Below are positions 34,211-43,261 of a stretch of DNA of 64,000 nucleotides, piece after piece (the stretch's first letter is position 1; each line of letters starts with the position of its first letter). A program made the translations under genes and the position numbers. The DNA comes from an uncultured Lachnospiraceae bacterium (GTDB lineage Bacteria > Bacillota > Clostridia > Lachnospirales > Lachnospiraceae), in assembly GCA_910583895.1 (NCBI GenBank), contig CAJTYJ010000009.1, positions 23,364-87,363 on the forward strand. The letters run 5' to 3'. Under the pieces are notes generated by a model. That model ran no database searches and was not told the origin of the DNA. It worked only from the letters and a program-made list of their open reading frames with translations.

Positions 34211-35269
34211 ATGGAGAGAAGCCGAAGTTATATTGCAACACCACCTGGAGCGACGATCAGGGAACAGCTTGATGACAGAGGAATGAGTCAGAAAGAGTTT
34301 GCGACAAGGATGGATATGTCAGAGAAGCATATCAGCAGGTTGATTCATGGCGAGGTTCAGTTGACTCCAGAAGTGGCTGTCAGACTGGAAATGGTGCTTG
34401 GGATTCCTGCAAAATTCTGGAACAACCTGGAAGCAATTTACAGAGAGAAACTGATCAAAGCGAGAGCTGAGAATGCCATGGATGCAGATGTAACCTTGGC
34501 AAAACAGCTTCCCTACAGTGAGATGGCAAAGTTCGGCTGGGTTCCCGAGACGAGAATTGCAAAGGAAAAGGTGATTCATCTCAGAAAATATTTTGAGGTT
34601 GTTGAACTTTCTCTGCTGGAAAACAGCCAGATCACGCGAATTGCCTGCAGAAGACTGGCAGTGACAGAAAAAAGTGATTTTGCATTACTTGCCTGGGTAC
34701 AGGAAGTAAAGCTAAAAGCACGTCATGTGATGACGGCACCCATCGATATAAAGAGCCTGATAAAAATAATTCCGGAAATTAGAAGGATGACGACGCTGAA
34801 CCCAAAAGAATTTTGTCCAGGTCTTAAGACGAGATTGGCAGAATGCGGTATTGCTCTCGTTTTTTTACCTCATTTAAAGGGGTCTTTTCTGCAGGGGGCT
34901 TCTTTTATGGATGGTAATAAAATCGTGGTTGGGCTGACTGCAAGGGGCAAGGATGCAGACAAATTCTGGTTTAGTTTATTCCATGAACTTGCCCATATTG
35001 TTCTGGGACATATTGGTCAGCCGGACGGGACATCGGAACAGGATGAGAAGAATGCGGACAACTGGGCAGGAGAGATGTTGATTCCGTCAAAAGCTTTTGA
35101 ACCGTTTAAAAACAGAGAAAATTATTCTCCGGCATGTGTCTGCGATTTTGCAAAGAGACTCGGGATTGCTCCCGGTATTGTGGTTGGAAAACTGCAGAAC
35201 GAAGGATGTGTCGGGTACAATATGTTAAATGATCTAAAAAAACATTATGTGATTGCAGGGCAGGTCTGA
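34211..35269 (+). CDS. HigA-type antitoxin fused to an ImmA/IrrE metallopeptidase-like domain
   Basis: 352 aa. Residues about 8-75 are an XRE/HigA HTH (TPPGATIREQLDDRGMSQKE; FATRMDMSEKHISRLIHGEV). The C-terminal half is a COG2856 ImmA/IrrE-type domain with zinc motif FHELAHIVLGH near residue 258 and a later acidic ENADNWAGEML block. The start at 34211 follows GGAGGTAGCACT. It presumably represses the operon through the palindrome at 33849 and neutralises the HigB-like toxin; a separate proteolytic role is possible but unproven. Confidence 0.88.
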   Translation: MERSRSYIATPPGATIREQLDDRGMSQKEFATRMDMSEKHISRLIHGEVQLTPEVAVRLEMVLGIPAKFWNNLEAIYREKLIKARAENAMDADVTLAKQLPYSEMAKFGWVPETRIAKEKVIHLRKYFEVVELSLLENSQITRIACRRLAVTEKSDFALLAWVQEVKLKARHVMTAPIDIKSLIKIIPEIRRMTTLNPKEFCPGLKTRLAECGIALVFLPHLKGSFLQGASFMDGNKIVVGLTARGKDADKFWFSLFHELAHIVLGHIGQPDGTSEQDEKNADNWAGEMLIPSKAFEPFKNRENYSPACVCDFAKRLGIAPGIVVGKLQNEGCVGYNMLNDLKKHYVIAGQV

Positions 35270-35291
35270 GGTGTTTCCAAACATTTCATAT

Positions 35292-35325
35292 AAAAAGGGG
35301 GGACGAAGGAAGTCTCCCCTTTTTT
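35292..35325 (+). terminator. Terminator of the higBA-type operon
   Basis: AAAAGGGGGGAC pairs with GTCTCCCCTTTTTT around a short loop, giving a strong hairpin with a T tail. Confidence 0.8.
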
Positions 35326-35421
35326 GGATACAATAATGAAAAAATACTGCAACGATTTTGCTAGATTTTCTGGATGTGAGATACTATAATCCCATCAGAA
35401 AAGGACAAAGGAGTGTCAAAA

Positions 35422-36774
35422 ATGAGAAAGAATCTATGGAATCTGATCCTTCCTATCACTTTCCAGCGGTTTATGCTGGCCCTGGTCAGTGCGTCGGATG
35501 CTCTGATGCTGGGGAAACTGAATCAGGCTTCGCTGTCTGCGGTCTCTCTGGCATCTCAGATTGCGTTTGTCTTCAATCTGTTTATGATGGGGCTTGTGAC
35601 GGGAACCAGTATGTTTGCGGCTCAGTACTGGGGAAAGAAAGACAGAGAAAATATACAAAATGTCATGGGATTGGTTCTGTGGGACACAGGCCTGATCTCA
35701 CTGGTGTTCTGCCTGGGAACGATGGCGGCGCCCGATGTGCTGATGCGGATTTTTACGAATGATCCGGAGCTTGTAAGACTGGGCGCCGTGTATCTGAAAG
35801 TGGTGGGGATATCCTATCTTCTGTCGGGAGTCACGCAAATTTATCTGTGCATCCTGAAGAACACCGGCTATGCGGGAAAAAGCATGCTGATCAGCTCGGC
35901 GACGGTGGTGCTGAATCTTCTGCTCAATGCGGTGCTGATCTACGGACTTGGCGGGGCACCGGCCCTTGGGATCACCGGAGCGGCTCTGGCGACGGTGCTG
36001 GCCAATGCGGCCGGCCTTGTCTGGGCAGTACTGGAATCTTTTGGGAAGGACGGCCTGCGGCCGGCAAAAGCATATCTGAGGCCGCGGGTGTCAGAACTTG
36101 AGAAAAGATTCTGGAAATATACGGCGCCTGTCATGGCCAATGGGATGTTCTGGGGCTGTGGCTTTACCATGTATTCCGTAGTGATGGGCCATCTGGGGAC
36201 TGACGCGGTTGCGGCAAATTCCGTTGCCAATATTGCAAAAAATCTGGTGGTCTGCTTTTGCCTTGGCCTGGGCAATGCCGGAAGCATCCTGGTGGGGAAC
36301 GCACTGGGAGCGGGTGATCTGAATAGGGCGAAAAAAGAAGGTGCCTATCTGTGCAGACTGTCCGTGGTCAGCGGAATCCTGACAGGGGCGTTTCTGCTGG
36401 CTATTTCACCGGTCATTCTTTCTTTTGTCCAGATCAGTCCACAGGCCCGGGCGTATCTTAAATATATGCTGATCGTCAGTTCTTATTATCTTGCAGGAAA
36501 ATCCATCAACTGCATGACCATCGGCGGGATCTTCTGTGCCGGCGGAGATTCCCGGTTTGGCATGTGCTGCGATGCGGTTACGCTGTGGTGCATCACGGTT
36601 CCTCTTGGGATAGCCGCGGCTTTTGTATGGAAAGCACCTGTGCCGGTAGTGTATTTTCTGCTGAATCTGGACGAGATTGTGAAACTTCCGGTGGTGTACC
36701 GGCATTATAAAAAATACCGTTGGGTCAGAAATCTGACGGAGGAAGGGAATGAAGCCGGTGCGTCGGCTCTTTAG
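35422..36774 (+). CDS. MATE family efflux transporter
   Basis: 450-aa multidrug and toxin extrusion-type exporter with about twelve membrane segments in two halves. Blocks: LWNLILPITFQRFMLALVSA and LGKLNQASLSAVSLASQIAF at the N-terminus, ITGAALATVLANAAGLVWA at the end of the first half, GLGNAGSILVGNALGAGDL in the second. The ATG at 35422 is preceded by AAAGGAG. Its end overlaps the convergent bile salt hydrolase gene by four bases. The substrate is unknown. Confidence 0.9.
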   Translation: MRKNLWNLILPITFQRFMLALVSASDALMLGKLNQASLSAVSLASQIAFVFNLFMMGLVTGTSMFAAQYWGKKDRENIQNVMGLVLWDTGLISLVFCLGTMAAPDVLMRIFTNDPELVRLGAVYLKVVGISYLLSGVTQIYLCILKNTGYAGKSMLISSATVVLNLLLNAVLIYGLGGAPALGITGAALATVLANAAGLVWAVLESFGKDGLRPAKAYLRPRVSELEKRFWKYTAPVMANGMFWGCGFTMYSVVMGHLGTDAVAANSVANIAKNLVVCFCLGLGNAGSILVGNALGAGDLNRAKKEGAYLCRLSVVSGILTGAFLLAISPVILSFVQISPQARAYLKYMLIVSSYYLAGKSINCMTIGGIFCAGGDSRFGMCCDAVTLWCITVPLGIAAAFVWKAPVPVVYFLLNLDEIVKLPVVYRHYKKYRWVRNLTEEGNEAGASAL

Positions 36775-37748
36775 TTGGCCCAGGCAATCTGCTGGGATAC
36801 AGCCAGAGGAAAGATCCGAAGCGCATTGGCGTCCAGATTTTCGTGCCGGAGATTGACGGCGGTAAACTGGCTGTTGGTGTAGGTTTTATAATAGTAGATG
36901 CCTCTGGTGGCGTTGATACAGCAGGCATAGGTGGTCATGTCGCAGGCATCCTGGCGGGACAGTACACTTCCTTTTACGATGGATACGGAATCCAGCAGAT
37001 GAAAAAACTGGGCCAGGCTGCTTGCGTCATCTTTGCTGCAGACCGAATTTAAAAGCAGCCAGGATGCTTTTACAAAGCGGGAGGCGGGAGAGTAATCTCC
37101 GGGCAGCCCAAAGCTCCCAAGTCCCTGGCCAAAAGGCGTGATTCCTTCCAGATCGCTGAAGCAGTTTTTTGGATAACCGGAGACCAGATTCATATACTGA
37201 CTTAAGTTGGTCAGCTGAAAGTCAAAAGCCGGATTGTTGGTCAGGACTCCGACGGAGTTGTCGTGGACCTTAAGCCCGTCTCTTGTATTTTCCAGCGTCA
37301 CCGAACCGGTGCGGTCGGCGATATGCCAGTGCAGCGGCGTCAGCGGAAGTTTGCTGCTGAAAGCAATATTGACCAGATGGGTGGAATCAAGAAGGCGGCG
37401 GGCGTCTTCTATGGAGCTGCACTGCCCCAGAATCCACAGAATCAGTTCAAAAGGAGAGACGTTGGTTTTGCGCGGATCCTCCTGCTCTGGATAGTAGGCA
37501 TTATCTGGAAAATTCAGGGCGGCCATACAAAGTCCTTTTTCGTTGGCGGCTTCTGCATAAAGGGGATATCCGTCTTCCACTGTGGCCATGCCGATGACTG
37601 CATTATGCCGTCTTAGTACACTGGACCGCCGAAAAGCGATGGGATAATTTCTTGGCGTGATGACTACCGAGGTGTGAAACTCGTAATTCAGATCCATGGT
37701 GCGTCCAAAATAAAAATCGTTTGTTTTCATAGCAATGCTGGTACACAT
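36771..37748 (-). CDS. bsh: Choloylglycine hydrolase family protein, probable bile salt hydrolase
   Basis: 325-aa Ntn hydrolase that would release glycine or taurine from conjugated bile acids. The nucleophile Cys2 follows the initiator Met (MCTSIAMKTND); FYFGRTMDLNYEF places Arg16 and Asp19; NEKGLCMAALNFP carries the oxyanion/substrate Asn as in bile salt hydrolases, where penicillin acylases have Tyr; VLTNNPAFDFQLTNLSQYMN is the conserved NNP block; SRFVKASW holds the late Arg. Presence points to a gut habitat. A penicillin V acylase-type activity is the alternative but less likely. Confidence 0.87.
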   Translation of the reverse strand: MCTSIAMKTNDFYFGRTMDLNYEFHTSVVITPRNYPIAFRRSSVLRRHNAVIGMATVEDGYPLYAEAANEKGLCMAALNFPDNAYYPEQEDPRKTNVSPFELILWILGQCSSIEDARRLLDSTHLVNIAFSSKLPLTPLHWHIADRTGSVTLENTRDGLKVHDNSVGVLTNNPAFDFQLTNLSQYMNLVSGYPKNCFSDLEGITPFGQGLGSFGLPGDYSPASRFVKASWLLLNSVCSKDDASSLAQFFHLLDSVSIVKGSVLSRQDACDMTTYACCINATRGIYYYKTYTNSQFTAVNLRHENLDANALRIFPLAVSQQIAWAN

Positions 37749-38097
37749 AGTTGTTCTCCCTGTATTTCGCGTCCTGCCTGCAATGATATGCAGGTAAATC
37801 TACTTGCCTGAATTTCCATCAGACCAGGTGGTCGGCGGTCAGTGATGCCTTTCTTCTCCGACTTGCTGATGAACATGGATTCTTCAAAGTTTCATCTGAT
37901 ATCATACCGACAGCACACTAGATGATGATTTCTCCCTATTAGTTTATTCCCAAAACATCAAAATTATATGTCAGATTTTCTCTGTTTTGTCTGTATGAAC
38001 CCCGGACGGCGTATCTTGACTTTTTTAATTTCCATATGTAAAATAAAGGCATATAATAGGTAATAAATAATGAAACAGGAGAGGAGAATGACCTTCT
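37749..38097. other. Divergent intergenic region between bsh and the solute-binding lipoprotein gene
   Basis: 349 bp with no gene seen. It holds the promoter listed at 38016 and a weak hairpin around CAGGTAAATCTACTTGCCTG at about 37790-37809. No promoter for bsh was identified with confidence. Confidence 0.5.
38016..38044 (+). promoter_or_regulatory. Promoter of the solute-binding protein / hybrid kinase operon
   Basis: -35 TTGACT (38016-38021), 17-bp spacer and -10 TAAAAT (38039-38044), about 54 bp before the coding start. Confidence 0.6.
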
Positions 38098-39888
38098 ATG
38101 TACGGAAAACGGATACAGCGGCTGCTGGCTGTATTTTTTTCAGCAGCGTTGGTTCTGTCTGCCTGTACTCCTGTCCGGGAGACTGCGAAGGAAAGCAGTG
38201 ATGCTCTGACCTGGGGTACCTGGGGGAATTACGAAGAACATAAGGAGTTTCTGGATCTTCTAAATGAAACCTGTCCGGATATCGAACTGGAGTTCGTCTC
38301 TTATACGGGAGGCAACAAAACCGGTTACAGCTGGGCGCAGATGCGTGCCGATGACATTCCGGATATCTTTATCACATCTCAGATTCTGGATGAAGAGCTG
38401 GCGAAGGAGCGCCTGGCGGATCTGTCCGGTTATCCTTTTATCAACAGCTTTTCTACATCGATTCTGGATCAGGTATCCATTGACGGGGGAATTTATCTTC
38501 TGCCGACCAGCTACGCCATGTATGGTATTTTTTATAACAAGACGCTGATGGAAGAGTACGGGTGGTCGGTACCCAAGGACCTTGAGGAACTTGAGGCACT
38601 GTGCGGTGAGATCCGTGAGGCGGGACTGATTCCCGGCGTTATCAGTACACAGCTTACCGGCGGACCTTTCTCTACCATGTTTAACCTTGCCAAGACGGAC
38701 TGGCTTACGACGCCTGACGGCGTGCAGTGGGAACAGGATTTTCTGGCAGGAAATGCCACCGCTTCTGGCAGGTGGGAAGGCACCATGGATCTTGCAGAGC
38801 GGTATATGGATATGGGGATGTTTTATGCTGATCCGGAGGACCGAAACAGTCCGACACTGATTCTGGATTATCTTGGTCAGCGCAAAGCGGTATTTTGTAC
38901 TGCAGTGCAGACGGTCAACATCTCAGAGTTTCCGGATACCAAAGATCAGATTGGCATAATGCCCTTTATCAGTGAGGACGGAAGCAAAAATATCTATATG
39001 TACAGCCCGACTTATTATTTTGGGATCAGTAAACGGCTGACGGATCCGGGAAATGAAAAAAAGCTGGAAGACGCTGTGCGGCTCTTGTCTCTTCTGTATT
39101 CTCCAGAGGGCCAGGCTGTGTTTGTGGATGAGGCGACGCCCTGTTTGATGAGCACTCTGAACAATGCGGACGTTCAGGAAGATTCCATGATCTATGATGC
39201 CGGGCAGGCCTTGCAGGATGGCCGGGCATTTCCTATGACCTACGCAGGCTGGGAACAGGTTCTTTCAGATATGGGCCAGGTGTATAAAGAATGGTTCCGG
39301 GGAGAAGGCGGGATGGATAAAGACCGGTGTATTGCCCGGATGGATGAACTTATGCAAGATGCACTGGACCACTCGGATCAGCTTTATTTTTGTGAATGTA
39401 CAGAAGATTTCACGCTGGAAGAGACAGGGGAGCTGGTAGGAAAGGTGCTGGGCAGTGCCGTCGGTGCCGATGCAGCTTTGATTCCGCTGGGCGGATACCA
39501 GGAGGGAGGCATAGAACTTCGGGCAGGCATTACAGGAAAACTTTACAAAGGGAAAATCAATATGGATGTGGCCAGCACCATTTGTCCTTGGTATGACGGA
39601 GAATACGCTCTGATGACCATGACGGGGGCACAGGCAAAGGAGCTGGCGAAGGCAGGTCTCTGTGTGGAGGGCGGCCAGGAGCCGTATCCGTATTTGCTCA
39701 TAACCAAAGGCGGTGCAGAACTTGAGGACGATGCAGTCTGTCAGGTGGCATTTTTGGCCCAGGGCTATACAGAAGAGATGGCAGAGACGTTTTCTGCTCA
39801 GGTCTGTACGGGTTCTCTCAGGGAATTTCTGCGCGTCTGGCTGGAAGAAAAGAAGACGGTCTCTCCGGACAGCAATCCATGGGAATGA
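38098..39888 (+). CDS. Extracellular solute-binding lipoprotein with 5'-nucleotidase-C-like tail
   Basis: 596-aa surface lipoprotein. The signal peptide ends in lipobox LSAC at about residues 20-23. Residues about 35-420 resemble family-1 sugar-binding proteins of ABC importers (ALTWGTWGNYEEHKEFLDLL; MYGIFYNKTLMEEYGW; GGPFSTMFNLAKTDW). The last ~150 residues look like the C-terminal domain of 5'-nucleotidases (ETGELVGKVLGSAVGADAAL; YALMTMTGAQAKELA), without the metallophosphatase half. No permease or ATPase genes are near; instead a hybrid sensor kinase follows 26 bp later. I infer a sensing accessory protein rather than a transporter subunit. Confidence 0.82.
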   Translation: MYGKRIQRLLAVFFSAALVLSACTPVRETAKESSDALTWGTWGNYEEHKEFLDLLNETCPDIELEFVSYTGGNKTGYSWAQMRADDIPDIFITSQILDEELAKERLADLSGYPFINSFSTSILDQVSIDGGIYLLPTSYAMYGIFYNKTLMEEYGWSVPKDLEELEALCGEIREAGLIPGVISTQLTGGPFSTMFNLAKTDWLTTPDGVQWEQDFLAGNATASGRWEGTMDLAERYMDMGMFYADPEDRNSPTLILDYLGQRKAVFCTAVQTVNISEFPDTKDQIGIMPFISEDGSKNIYMYSPTYYFGISKRLTDPGNEKKLEDAVRLLSLLYSPEGQAVFVDEATPCLMSTLNNADVQEDSMIYDAGQALQDGRAFPMTYAGWEQVLSDMGQVYKEWFRGEGGMDKDRCIARMDELMQDALDHSDQLYFCECTEDFTLEETGELVGKVLGSAVGADAALIPLGGYQEGGIELRAGITGKLYKGKINMDVASTICPWYDGEYALMTMTGAQAKELAKAGLCVEGGQEPYPYLLITKGGAELEDDAVCQVAFLAQGYTEEMAETFSAQVCTGSLREFLRVWLEEKKTVSPDSNPWE

Positions 39889-39914
39889 TCCGTTAAGGCA
39901 AAGAGGGAGACGGT

Positions 39915-42569
39915 ATGAATACAGAAAAAAAGAAATATCGCATTATGTTTCCGACAGTGCTGGCAGTCTGCCTGCTTCTGTTTTTGCTGGTGGGCGGTAT
40001 TTATTTTACAAAATATCTGAAGGTTCAGATCTTTAAAGAGCGGACCACACAGCTGAATGAAATCACGTCTCAGGTACGGGTCAATCTGGACAATGCGCTG
40101 GATGCTCACTGGAATTATCTCACAGCAGCAGTCAATATGCTGAAGCAGCAGAAGTTTGAAAGCGTTGAAGAGGCGACCGGATTTGTCGGCTCTTTGGAAC
40201 AGCTGCTGGAGATGGAGAACTACAGTTCGATTTTGGTTCTGCTGGACGAACAGGGAAACTGTTATGATGCAGCGGGAAGGCATGGAGTCTGGACGGACAT
40301 TGACCGTATCTTTGGAGAGGCCGAACGTCATACATTTATCACCGATTCCCGGATTTATGAGGGAAGCTACTGGGCGTTTGTGCAGAAATTGGACATACCG
40401 GTCCGGGCAGAGGAAGAGACGGGGATCGTGTTTACCCACATGATTCTTTTGAAGGATGTCTATATGTTGGAAGCGTATTATGACAGTGCTGCTTACAACA
40501 ATCATAATGAGACTTATATTCTGAAGAGCAATGGAACCCGGATGTACGATGGCGGGTCGGCGGAAAATATGATCCAGTCCTACAATGTGCTCAAGGTGTT
40601 GCAGGAGATGGAAGGGCAGGAATACCCGGATATCCAGGAAGCGCTGGAAGAAAAGCAGATCATCAGTACAAATTTTAAGCACAATGGAACCGAGTATTAT
40701 TACTGCCTGACGTCGCTGCCGGATTATGACACGCTTCTCCTTTTTCTGATTCCGGCAGAATATGTGGCTTCCGGCAGTGTGGACATGGTGGGAGCAGTCA
40801 TCCGGACGCTTTTAATCCTGTCGGTGATTTTACTGTTTATGCTGACACTGGCAGTTGTATCCATCCTCCGGCAGCAGAGCAGTGCGCGTCTGTTCCGGCA
40901 GGAGCAGGAGAATCTGCGCCGGCAGGAGGAAATGAATGAAAAGCTGGAACAATCCAACGCCCTGCTGGCCCGTTCCAAAGAGACGGCGGAGCAGGCTTTT
41001 AAAATCGCAGAGGAGGCAAACCGGGCCAAAAGTTCTTTTCTGTCCAATATGAGTCATGATATCCGCACGCCCATGAATGCGGTGGTCGGTTTTGCAGCCC
41101 TTCTGGCCCGGGATGCGGAAAATCCGGAGAAGGTAAAGGAATATACAAGGAAGATCACTTCATCCAGCCAGCACTTGCTGGGACTGATCAACGATATTCT
41201 GGATATTAGCAAGATCGAGGCGGGCAAGACGGTATTGAATCTTTCGGATGAAAATATGGTGGATCTGATCGAAAATATTGATTCCATCATCCGTCCGCAG
41301 ATGAAAGCGAAGGGTCATACGTTTGAGGTTCGCAATGAGGGGCTCAGACATGAGCATGTGGTGATGGATAAGCTGCGTTTAAACCAGATCCTGTTAAATC
41401 TCCTGTCCAACGCGGTCAAGTATACGCCGGACAAGGGCTGTGTGGTTTTTACCATCCAGGAACTTCAGCAGCATGCCAGAAAGCTGGCGCATTTTCGATT
41501 TATTGTGAAGGACAACGGCTATGGCATGAGCCAGGAGTACGTGGAGAAAATTTTTCAGGTCTTTACCAGAGAAGAGGACAGTGTGACCAACAAGATCCAG
41601 GGTACCGGACTTGGGATGGCGATCACCAAAAATCTTCTGGATTTGATGGGTGGAAAGATCCAGGTAGAGAGCGAGAAAGGCAAAGGTTCTGTCTTCACTG
41701 TGGATCTGGAACTTCCCATCAGTGACCATGCGGTGGATCTGGATTTCTGGAAGAAAAAAGAGATATCCAGGCTGCTGGCGGTGGATGATGAAGAAGTGAT
41801 CTGCCGGAATATCCAGATGACCATGGAGGGCACCGGGGTTCATGTGGATTATGCCATGGAAGGCCAGACGGCGGTGGAACTGGTGAAAAAATCCGAGGAG
41901 GAAGGGCAGCCCTACCATGTGGTTGTTCTGGACTGGAAGATGCCGGGGATGGACGGAGTGGAGACGGCAAGGTGCATCCGCCGGGAAGTTTCCAAGTCTG
42001 TGCCCATCCTGGTGCTGACCAGTTATGACTGGCCGGAGATCGAGGAGGAGACGAAGGCTGCCGGTGTGGATGCCTTCTTGTCCAAGCCCTTTTTCCTGAG
42101 CAGTTTCCGTCAGAAGATGGAAAGCATGCTGGGCCACGAGTCCCAGCCGGAATCCCACAGTGAACAGAGTATTCTGGAAGGAATGCACATTCTTGTGGCC
42201 GAGGACAATGAGATTAATGCGGAGATCTTAGGAGAGCTTCTGGATATGGCGGGGGCGTCCTGCGAGATCTATGAAAATGGACAGATGGCAGCAAAGGCTT
42301 TTGAACAGTCGCATCCGGGACAGTACGATCTGATCCTGATGGATGTGCAGATGCCGGTCATGAATGGCTATGATGCCACGAGGGTAATCCGGGATCTGGG
42401 ACACCCACTGGCTCTGACCATCCCGATCATTGCCATGACAGCCAATGCCTTTGCAGAAGACATTCGGGACGCACTGGAAGCCGGGATGAATGCTCATGTT
42501 GCAAAGCCCATCGACATGGGCGTGCTTGAACAGACGGTCCGGGCAGTTTTGGAGGCGCGGGAAGAGTAG
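39915..42569 (+). CDS. Hybrid sensor histidine kinase with two receiver domains
   Basis: 884-aa membrane kinase. A membrane segment near residues 10-32 (FPTVLAVCLLLFLLVGGIYF) and another near 293-318 flank an extracellular sensor domain of about 260 residues. A coiled-coil linker follows, then the H-box FLSNMSHDIRTPMNAVVGFA near residue 380, an ATPase domain (NLLSNAVKYTPDKG; GTGLGMAITKNLLDLMGG), receiver 1 (VVVLDWKMPGMDG near residue 672) and receiver 2 (LILMDVQMPVMNG near residue 808). No HPt domain is fused, so the phosphate outlet is elsewhere. It probably senses a ligand presented by the lipoprotein encoded just upstream. Confidence 0.92.
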   Translation: MNTEKKKYRIMFPTVLAVCLLLFLLVGGIYFTKYLKVQIFKERTTQLNEITSQVRVNLDNALDAHWNYLTAAVNMLKQQKFESVEEATGFVGSLEQLLEMENYSSILVLLDEQGNCYDAAGRHGVWTDIDRIFGEAERHTFITDSRIYEGSYWAFVQKLDIPVRAEEETGIVFTHMILLKDVYMLEAYYDSAAYNNHNETYILKSNGTRMYDGGSAENMIQSYNVLKVLQEMEGQEYPDIQEALEEKQIISTNFKHNGTEYYYCLTSLPDYDTLLLFLIPAEYVASGSVDMVGAVIRTLLILSVILLFMLTLAVVSILRQQSSARLFRQEQENLRRQEEMNEKLEQSNALLARSKETAEQAFKIAEEANRAKSSFLSNMSHDIRTPMNAVVGFAALLARDAENPEKVKEYTRKITSSSQHLLGLINDILDISKIEAGKTVLNLSDENMVDLIENIDSIIRPQMKAKGHTFEVRNEGLRHEHVVMDKLRLNQILLNLLSNAVKYTPDKGCVVFTIQELQQHARKLAHFRFIVKDNGYGMSQEYVEKIFQVFTREEDSVTNKIQGTGLGMAITKNLLDLMGGKIQVESEKGKGSVFTVDLELPISDHAVDLDFWKKKEISRLLAVDDEEVICRNIQMTMEGTGVHVDYAMEGQTAVELVKKSEEEGQPYHVVVLDWKMPGMDGVETARCIRREVSKSVPILVLTSYDWPEIEEETKAAGVDAFLSKPFFLSSFRQKMESMLGHESQPESHSEQSILEGMHILVAEDNEINAEILGELLDMAGASCEIYENGQMAAKAFEQSHPGQYDLILMDVQMPVMNGYDATRVIRDLGHPLALTIPIIAMTANAFAEDIRDALEAGMNAHVAKPIDMGVLEQTVRAVLEAREE

Positions 42570-42684
42570 GCTGCCTGAGATCCATAAAAATGCTCTGTAT
42601 CAGGTCATGCTTCTGCAGGACACCATCGGGGAGCATTTTCTGGAAGTAGACAAGGCAGCCAGAGAAAACAGCGTTGAAAAGTGA
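42570..42684 (+). pseudogene. Possible TnpV-like transposon protein remnant
   Basis: Right after the kinase stop, one frame reads LPEIHKNALYQVMLLQDTIG then EHFLEVDKAARENSVEK and stops. The piece resembles the C-terminal part of the small TnpV proteins of Tn4451-like and related clostridial transposons, and has no start codon of its own. It lies at the left edge of the defence island, which fits insertion by a mobile element. The family call rests on memory of the motif and is tentative. Confidence 0.45.
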
Positions 42685-42699
42685 ATCATTGCAGTGAAA

Positions 42700-42734
42700 G
42701 GCGTGAGTCATAGAAATGTGGCTTGCGTCTTTTT
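42700..42734 (+). terminator. Possible terminator after the hybrid kinase gene
   Basis: GGCGTGAG (42700-42707) can pair with CTTGCGTC (42722-42729) using some G-U pairs, followed by TTTTT. A moderate candidate. Confidence 0.35.
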
Positions 42735-42824
42735 CTGTCTGGAAAGGAAATATCCTAAAGCTGAACTCAGAGAAAGCAAAAAATATTGTGGTGGTTATAG
42801 TTGTTGTGTATCTTATTGAGATAT

Positions 42825-42994
42825 ATTTTGTATAACTTGGCTTGCTATTTACCATTTTGTATAACTGTGTAATTTTAAAATGCGATATTTCAGAATTTAA
42901 TTATGATTTTTAATGTATTAGATTGTTCAAAACGCATTATTGTGATATGATGATAAATACAATGGGTAAATAGCAAGCCTAGATAAATACAATG
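42825..42994. promoter_or_regulatory. Nested repeat block framing the BREX island promoter
   Basis: The left half is ATTTTGTATAACT (42825-42837), GGCTTGCTATTTACC (42839-42853), ATTTTGTATAACT again (42854-42866). The right half is the mirror image: GATAAATACAATG (42952-42964), GGTAAATAGCAAGCC (42965-42979), GATAAATACAATG again (42982-42994). The central 15-mers are exact complements and the flanking repeats partly so, with 29-30 bp periodicity on each side. The promoter -10 ends at 42951, so the right half covers the start of transcription. It is likely the operator of the small Xre regulator next to it. Confidence 0.75.
42923..42951 (+). promoter_or_regulatory. Main promoter of the BREX island
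   Basis: -35 TTGTTC (42923-42928), 17-bp spacer and -10 TATGAT (42946-42951), between the two halves of the nested repeat and about 75 bp before the xre gene. Confidence 0.6.
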
Positions 42995-43028
42995 TGAACA
43001 GATAAAAAAATAAGACTGAGGTGAAAGA

Positions 43029-43247
43029 ATGGCAATTAGTTACAAGAAATTATGGAAATTATTGATTGATAAAGACATGATGAAGAAAGATCTGCGGGCA
43101 ATGACAGGTGTTAGCACGACAACAATGTCTCGATTATCAAAAGATGAGAATGTCAGTACAGAAATTGTGTCGAAAATTTGTTCTGTATTAAATTGCGATG
43201 TTGGAGACATCATGGAATTTGTTCCTGATAAAAAAGAGGAACCGTAA
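43029..43247 (+). CDS. XRE-family small transcriptional regulator of the BREX island
   Basis: 72-aa protein that is essentially one Cro/CI-type HTH: KKLWKLLIDKDMMKKDLRAM, then GVSTTTMSRLSKDENVSTEI and CSVLNCDVGDIMEFVPD. It is first in the island, 14 bp before brxA, with GAGGTGAAAGA as ribosome site. Many BREX loci carry a WYL-domain regulator (BrxR) here; this locus has this much smaller protein instead. It probably represses the island through the repeat block at 42825-42994 (inference). Confidence 0.88.
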   Translation: MAISYKKLWKLLIDKDMMKKDLRAMTGVSTTTMSRLSKDENVSTEIVSKICSVLNCDVGDIMEFVPDKKEEP

Positions 43248-43261
43248 GGAGGCAAAACATT

